Source: Eonycteris spelaea (lineage: Eukaryota > Chordata > Mammalia > Chiroptera > Pteropodidae). Taken from it: a stretch of 64,000 bases of DNA. The position numbers and the translations under genes are program-made. This document shows, piece by piece, positions 59,560 through 64,000 of the stretch (its first letter is position 1; the number at the start of each line of letters is the position of its first letter). The notes beneath the pieces are model-generated. The model saw only the letters and a program-made list of their open reading frames with translations, made no database searches and was not told the origin of the DNA. The DNA lies in assembly GCA_003508835.1 (NCBI GenBank), contig PUFA01000092.1, forward strand, positions 6,615,501-6,679,500, in the 5' to 3' direction.

Positions 59560-59685
59560 TTTATAATTTAACCCAACTCCTCATTGTACAGATAAAGAAA
59601 CTGGGACCCATAGAAGTTACTTGACTAGACCAGGGTTACAAGTTCAGTTGGTGGCAGATTTAAGACTACACCTTGAGTGTCAGGG
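59560..59685 (-). repeat. MIR core, reverse orientation
   Basis: ACTTTATAATTTAACCCAACTCCTCATTGTACAGATAAAGAAACTGGGACCCATAGAAGTTACTTGACTAGACCAGGGTTACA in antisense MIR order, then GGTGGCAGATTTAAGACTACACC. Confidence 0.58.
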
Positions 59686-60094
59686 TAAGCGACTGTCTTA
59701 TCATACCAGACTTGCCAGGAAGAGAGAAAATTATAGAGGTTGCATGTTCCTGAGGGAGAAAACCAGAGATGAGACACTGGAATGCTAGGTGTCCATACCA
59801 AATGGCAGAAGGGTGACTTACAAAGGTATACCTGGATCCTACCAAGCATCTGAGTGTAAAAGGGAGAGGTGGCAGGATAAGAAAAAAGTAAAAGAAAAAA
59901 AATACAAACCTCATAACAACGATTCAGTTTACTTCAACAGTCAGGGACTATGTTAAGTGCATGTTAAGAACCAAAAGTGAAGAAAGAGAAAAATAATTAA
60001 GCTATTTGAGCAAGTGATTAGGTGTTCAACATAATTAAGATTTTTTTCCTTTACATTTCTCTTTTTAGTGGGAATATATTCTATTACAAGTGTT
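59686..60094. other. No recognisable element
   Basis: Unassigned. Confidence 0.45.
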
Positions 60095-60255
60095 TCTTAC
60101 CTTGGTTCTTGAGAACTCTTATCAGAAATATTTTGGATGTTTTGTTATAATGCAGATTCCTGGGCTCTCCTCCAGAGCTAGTGAGTCAGAACCTCTCATG
60201 CTCTCACTCAGAAACCTGAATTTTACACAAGCTTCCTTCCCACAGACACTGCCGT
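60095..60255. mobile_element. MER5-like hAT remnant
   Basis: TTGGTTCTTGAGAACTCTTATCAGAAATATTTT, ATGCAGATTCCTGGGCTCTCCTCCAGAGC, GAGTCAGAACCTCTCATGC and AACCTGAATTTTACACAAGCTTCC follow MER5 order. The right terminus is missing. Confidence 0.52.
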
Positions 60256-62661
60256 TTTAAAACCAGTATCATCCGTAATCCTGTCATCGCAGAATCAGAC
60301 AAACCCTATCTGTCCTCCAGTCCTCCCCACGCCCATTTCAGAGGTACGGACTGAGATACAGGGACAATAGGCCTTTTCTCCTCACCATGTGTGAGGGACT
60401 GAATTGGGCTAGGTAGTAGCTGGTTTAATTTTAACATTCTATATTGTTGCTAAAAGTGCAAATAAGTATTGTTTTTTGCTAATGAAATATATACCACATT
60501 TTCTGTCATGAGTATATATTTCCTTAAAAGTCAGGAAAAGAAGTTAACTAAAAACAAACAAACAAAACAAAAGAGAATCACTGACTTTCTGGGCTTTACC
60601 TCATTCCTGCTTCTCTCAATAAGCCAGAGAGCCACTGGCCCATTCAGGGATCCCTAACAAGTGGTAGCTCCTCAGAGTAAAAACCAGTGCCAAGGAAGGC
60701 CTGGGAACTGTCCCACTTTGCCTACAGGCCCAGCTCCTTGGTAGATAGAAATTTCTGAGGAGCAGGACATATGGTGGGGAATCTGGGTACCGTGAACAGC
60801 CTCTTGAAGGACATGTGACTGTGACATGGGCTAGCTCTCCGCCTGGCCCCATCCTCTACATTTTCTTCAGAGTGTGGCAAAACAGCAGAGTCCTGAATGA
60901 AAGGAGGCAGAAGGGAGAATACAGACTGTAGAGTAGTATTAAACTAAGGATACCTGCTTATTTCCCCAAACCACAGAAGGCCCTGCAGGGCTAAAAGGAA
61001 TGAAAAAGGCAACATCCCTTCACACCTAAATTGCTGAGGCAATTCTCAGAAATCTGTTTGGGGAGAGAGATTGAAAACAGTCAGAACAGTAATCACTACT
61101 TTTGAGACCTGGATTCTCTAAATATAATATAGTAGCCTTCAACTCCTGATTATCTCTGTCCACTGAGGACAAACACATTAGCAGGAAAGGAAGAAGAGTG
61201 ACAGGCTTGGGACCTGAGGGTGTCAACACCACTCCCTTCTCATTTCTCTGGAATGCGCACAGGGCTCACCAGGAGTGCTGAGTGGAAATTCTAGCCTGTG
61301 CCTGCCCATCTCCATGCAGGTATATCTGCCTTCTGATTACATATGCAGCAAACTTTAGACATCTGGAATGACTCAGTCTCCCCTCATCCTCTCTCAACTA
61401 GTATCAGAACTTTTAAACACGAAGTTCCCAAGAGGCTTTGACAATCTTCAGGAAGACTGTCCGACTTCACCCAAACAGAGAGAAGAGCAGAATACGGAGT
61501 AACAGAGTAACGGAGTCCCAGCATCTCCAATGAGATCAATTTTATACTAAAATATATTTGTGTGTGTATACAAATAAGCATAAATAAACACTAATAAGAA
61601 TTGCTCTAAAACGTCAATACTTATTCTCAGTGATTTTAATTTTTTTATACTTTTCTGTGTTTTCCAATTTTTTTATCATGTGATTAGTTTTTTATAATCA
61701 TTTAAAAAAATTTTACTTTAAAAGATAATACCTAGAGAATAACATGGCATATAATAGATAAAGTCATTTAAGTAGTGCCATGTCTAAAAGTAGACAAAAA
61801 AATGGTGTAGAGATGGAAATTCACTTTCTCTTCACTGCCCCTTTGTTGCTATTCATCCGTAAAGTTCCCAGGCCTCTGCCTACCATTTCTTGGAGCCCTT
61901 ATAGATTATAGATATATTTCAAGTTCTTAAGTTTAAACCACAGCTCCAAACTTCTATACGATCAAAGCTTTTCCCCTGAGATGTTAACAAATGGCCGCAT
62001 AATTAAACCAAACTTCCATGTGTTATAATCTTCTTCTCTTTTGATACAGATACTCGCAAGTGGTAAAAAAAAGTAGTTGGATAAGAGAATTATTTGTAAA
62101 ATTATTAATTTCTGAACAATTGAGAAGTTGAATATATGGTTTTTACATCATGAAATGATGAAATTTAAGTATTAGTGGGTTTCTTAAAGTTAAAATCAAA
62201 CTACATAAAAATAACATAATTGAGAATTTCTTTCTCTAGAAAAGTTTAAGTCCCCTATTCGAGATGTTTCATCTGTTTCACCATTCCCCATTGAATAGTG
62301 TATGATTTCAAGCCATCCAGAGATGAGGAAATAACCCTGATCAAGTCTATTATTAAGTGGTAATGGATAAATGCTATAAATTTTTTTTTCCGATTTTTCT
62401 TTTCTATATATTTTCACCATATTGTTCAACCACACAGCATATACACAAAACTGTAATCTGATGAAGCTTATTTGCCGGAATCCATAATGCTGGAGAATGT
62501 TATGCTAATCCCATGGTTGATGGCTGTGGTCCTCTGAAGGATAATATCAATAAAAGAGAGACTGTTGCTGCCATATGGTAAGAATAAGATGTACAAGATC
62601 CAGGATTGTTAAATAAGACCATTTGTTATATTCTTTGCTGTAACTGTCATAAGATAGAATA
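60256..62661. other. No recognisable element
   Basis: Unassigned. Minor tandem GAGTAACAGAGTAACGGAGT near 61496-61515. Confidence 0.45.
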
Positions 62662-62800
62662 AATAACTGACTTAGAACTAGAAGACCTAGGTTTGAAACA
62701 CAGCCCTGCATTTTGGTAGTTACATGAACTTGCCTACATTACTTAACTTTCCACACCTTTAAAATAGGGATTGTTGTGAGGATTAAAAAAAATACAATGT
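62662..62800 (+). repeat. MIR-like SINE
   Basis: ACTGACTTAGAACTAGAAGACCTAGGTTTGAAACACAGCCCTGC, TTACATGAACTTGCCTACATTACTTAACTTTCCACACC and GGGATTGTTGTGAGGATTAAA, in sense MIR order. Confidence 0.6.
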
Positions 62801-63620
62801 CTGTGTTTTCCAGGGGAAAAAAAGTAGATTCAATTCTGGCGCTCCATGTCCTTGAACATCCCATTCAGGACATTTGGATGGCTGGATGGAGGAGAATTAA
62901 TGAGGTAAGGTGTGGGAATGAACACAAAAGGTTTCCTCAGCTCAGGCTTGACACTGTGGAACACTCCTTATCTCTTAGTTGAATATAAGTTTCCAAGGAA
63001 GACTTCCTGGGAAGTTTCAGTGAGAGTCAAGCCATGAGAGTTTAGCTAGATAACTCAATCTATAAATGGAACCCAGTTTAATACTGTGTTTAGAGTGGAT
63101 GAGACCCAACTGAAATAGAGCTGGAAGCAGGTGCAGATTGGGAAAGCAATGCTCAGCCAAGGGCCTGCTGGACCTCTGGCGTGATTCAGTGTGTACCAAG
63201 AAATGCCAAAGGCAGGTCTTGTTCTTTTTGTACCATTCTGACCAAGGTGGCCCTGACAAAAAGAACTGTCTAGTCACTAAAAAAAGAAATGGTATTATCT
63301 TGACAATTGGCCGTTCCAGCGCTACTTCTCCTGGAGATAATAAGCAAGACAGCTGTGAAGAATGTGCACATGAGTATTCTGCCTTGGTCATCCGAATCTT
63401 TCGAGCTCAGACAGAACAGTGTCTCCTCATACGTGTTCTCAGTGCATTAAGACCCTAGAAATAGTCTTCCTGGTATCAACTACAATAGGGAAATTATATT
63501 AACTATATTTTTCAACTAGAATGGTTACACTGCCCCTTATATACATAAAAGGCCCTGAAAAGTACTGCAGTTAAAAAAAAAAATCCCACTTTGTTAAACT
63601 AAACATATTTTAAAAGGCAA
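62801..63620. other. No recognised gene; long overlapping antisense frames
   Basis: A 106-codon plus frame (63138-63458) overlaps a 124-codon minus frame (63017-63391). Neither protein shows a domain or composition I recognise. I do not call a gene. Confidence 0.45.
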
Positions 63621-63624
63621 TATT

Positions 63625-63870
63625 AACTGGTAGTTAAGAATGGGGGGTTCTGGAACCAGGTTTTGTAACTTATGCTCCTCCACTCACTGGTTGTGTAAAC
63701 ATGGGCAAGTTAATCTCTCTGGCTCAGTTTCTGTACCAGTGAAATAGGAATAATAATTTTCCTTCCTTATGGTATTTTTCTGAAAGTGAAATGAGCTAAT
63801 AAGTGCAAATCATTGAAAACAGTGCCTGGAATACAGAAAGCATTAAATATATATTAGCCTTTATAATTTG
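63625..63870 (+). repeat. MIR, nearly complete
   Basis: TGGTAGTTAAGAATGGGGGGTTCTGGAACCAGG, CCACTCACTGGTTGTGTAAACATGGGCAAGTTAATCTCTCTGGCTCAGTTTC, GAGCTAATAAGTGCAAATCATTGAAAACAGTGCCTGGAATACAGAAAGCATTAAATAT. Confidence 0.83.
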
Positions 63871-64000
63871 CACAATTAATACATGATGGTTAAATATCTA
63901 ATTGTTTTCTATAACACCAAATTATATCCAGAGGAACCTGTATCTCATGGAATAGAGAAATTTCCCTTATACCTGAAGAGAAGTCATCATCCTCTGTAGC
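63871..64000. other. No recognisable element
   Basis: Short unassigned end of the window. Confidence 0.5.

Overview
The window is mammalian nuclear DNA with no protein-coding gene that I can support. It is AT-rich, every open frame is short (131 codons at most), and nothing looks like a conserved coding exon. It reads as intergenic or deep-intronic sequence filled with layers of old transposable elements: MIR and L2 remnants, L1 copies of several ages, non-autonomous hAT elements (three MER20 copies, MER5-like pieces, two others), and a few ERV long terminal repeats (LTRs). The set is eutherian. Primate Alu, rodent B1/B2, carnivore SINEC and ruminant Bov SINEs are absent. The 3' end of the long L1 resembles L1s of laurasiatherians, particularly bats, and there is one A-tailed 5S rRNA-derived insert. 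L1 is old throughout. I infer a laurasiatherian, plausibly a bat (fruit bats carry 5S-derived SINEs and lost L1 activity), with modest confidence.

Layout. 0-9 kb: an L2-type relic, MIRs, L2 ends and a GA microsatellite. 9.8-11.8 kb: an LTR cluster, including a solo LTR inserted inside a MER20. 14.3-15 kb: a MER20 inserted in a MIR, then an opposing MIR. 18.6-20.4 kb: an A-tailed LINE-like relic, MER5, MIR and an L1M 3' end. 20.45-25.94 kb: a near-full-length decayed L1 on the minus strand with recognisable target-site duplications. 28.7-30.7 kb: two homologous segments in inverted orientation about 1.6 kb apart that I cannot assign to a family. 31.2-33.1 kb: an L1M 3' end carrying a third MER20 with a perfect 8-bp duplication, then L1 5'-UTR-like sequence and a small minisatellite. 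37-43 kb: MIRs and an L1 tail. 43.4-47.4 kb: an L1 fragment, L2, then an old L1ME split by a processed pseudogene of leucine aminopeptidase LAP3 (minus strand), then a MIR. 48.6 kb: the 5S-derived insert. 50.2-54 kb: two hAT elements with clear 8-bp duplications and a solo LTR around or within L1/HAL1 sequence. 55.7-56.8 kb: HAL1-like ORF1 sequence. 59.5-64 kb: MIR and MER5 pieces.

No genes work together here. What can be read is an order of insertions: MIR/L2/L1ME first, then MER20 and other hATs, then LTRs, the pseudogene and the long L1. I found no evidence of an undescribed biological system. The best leads are the unassigned inverted segments, the 5S-derived insert and the LAP3 pseudogene.
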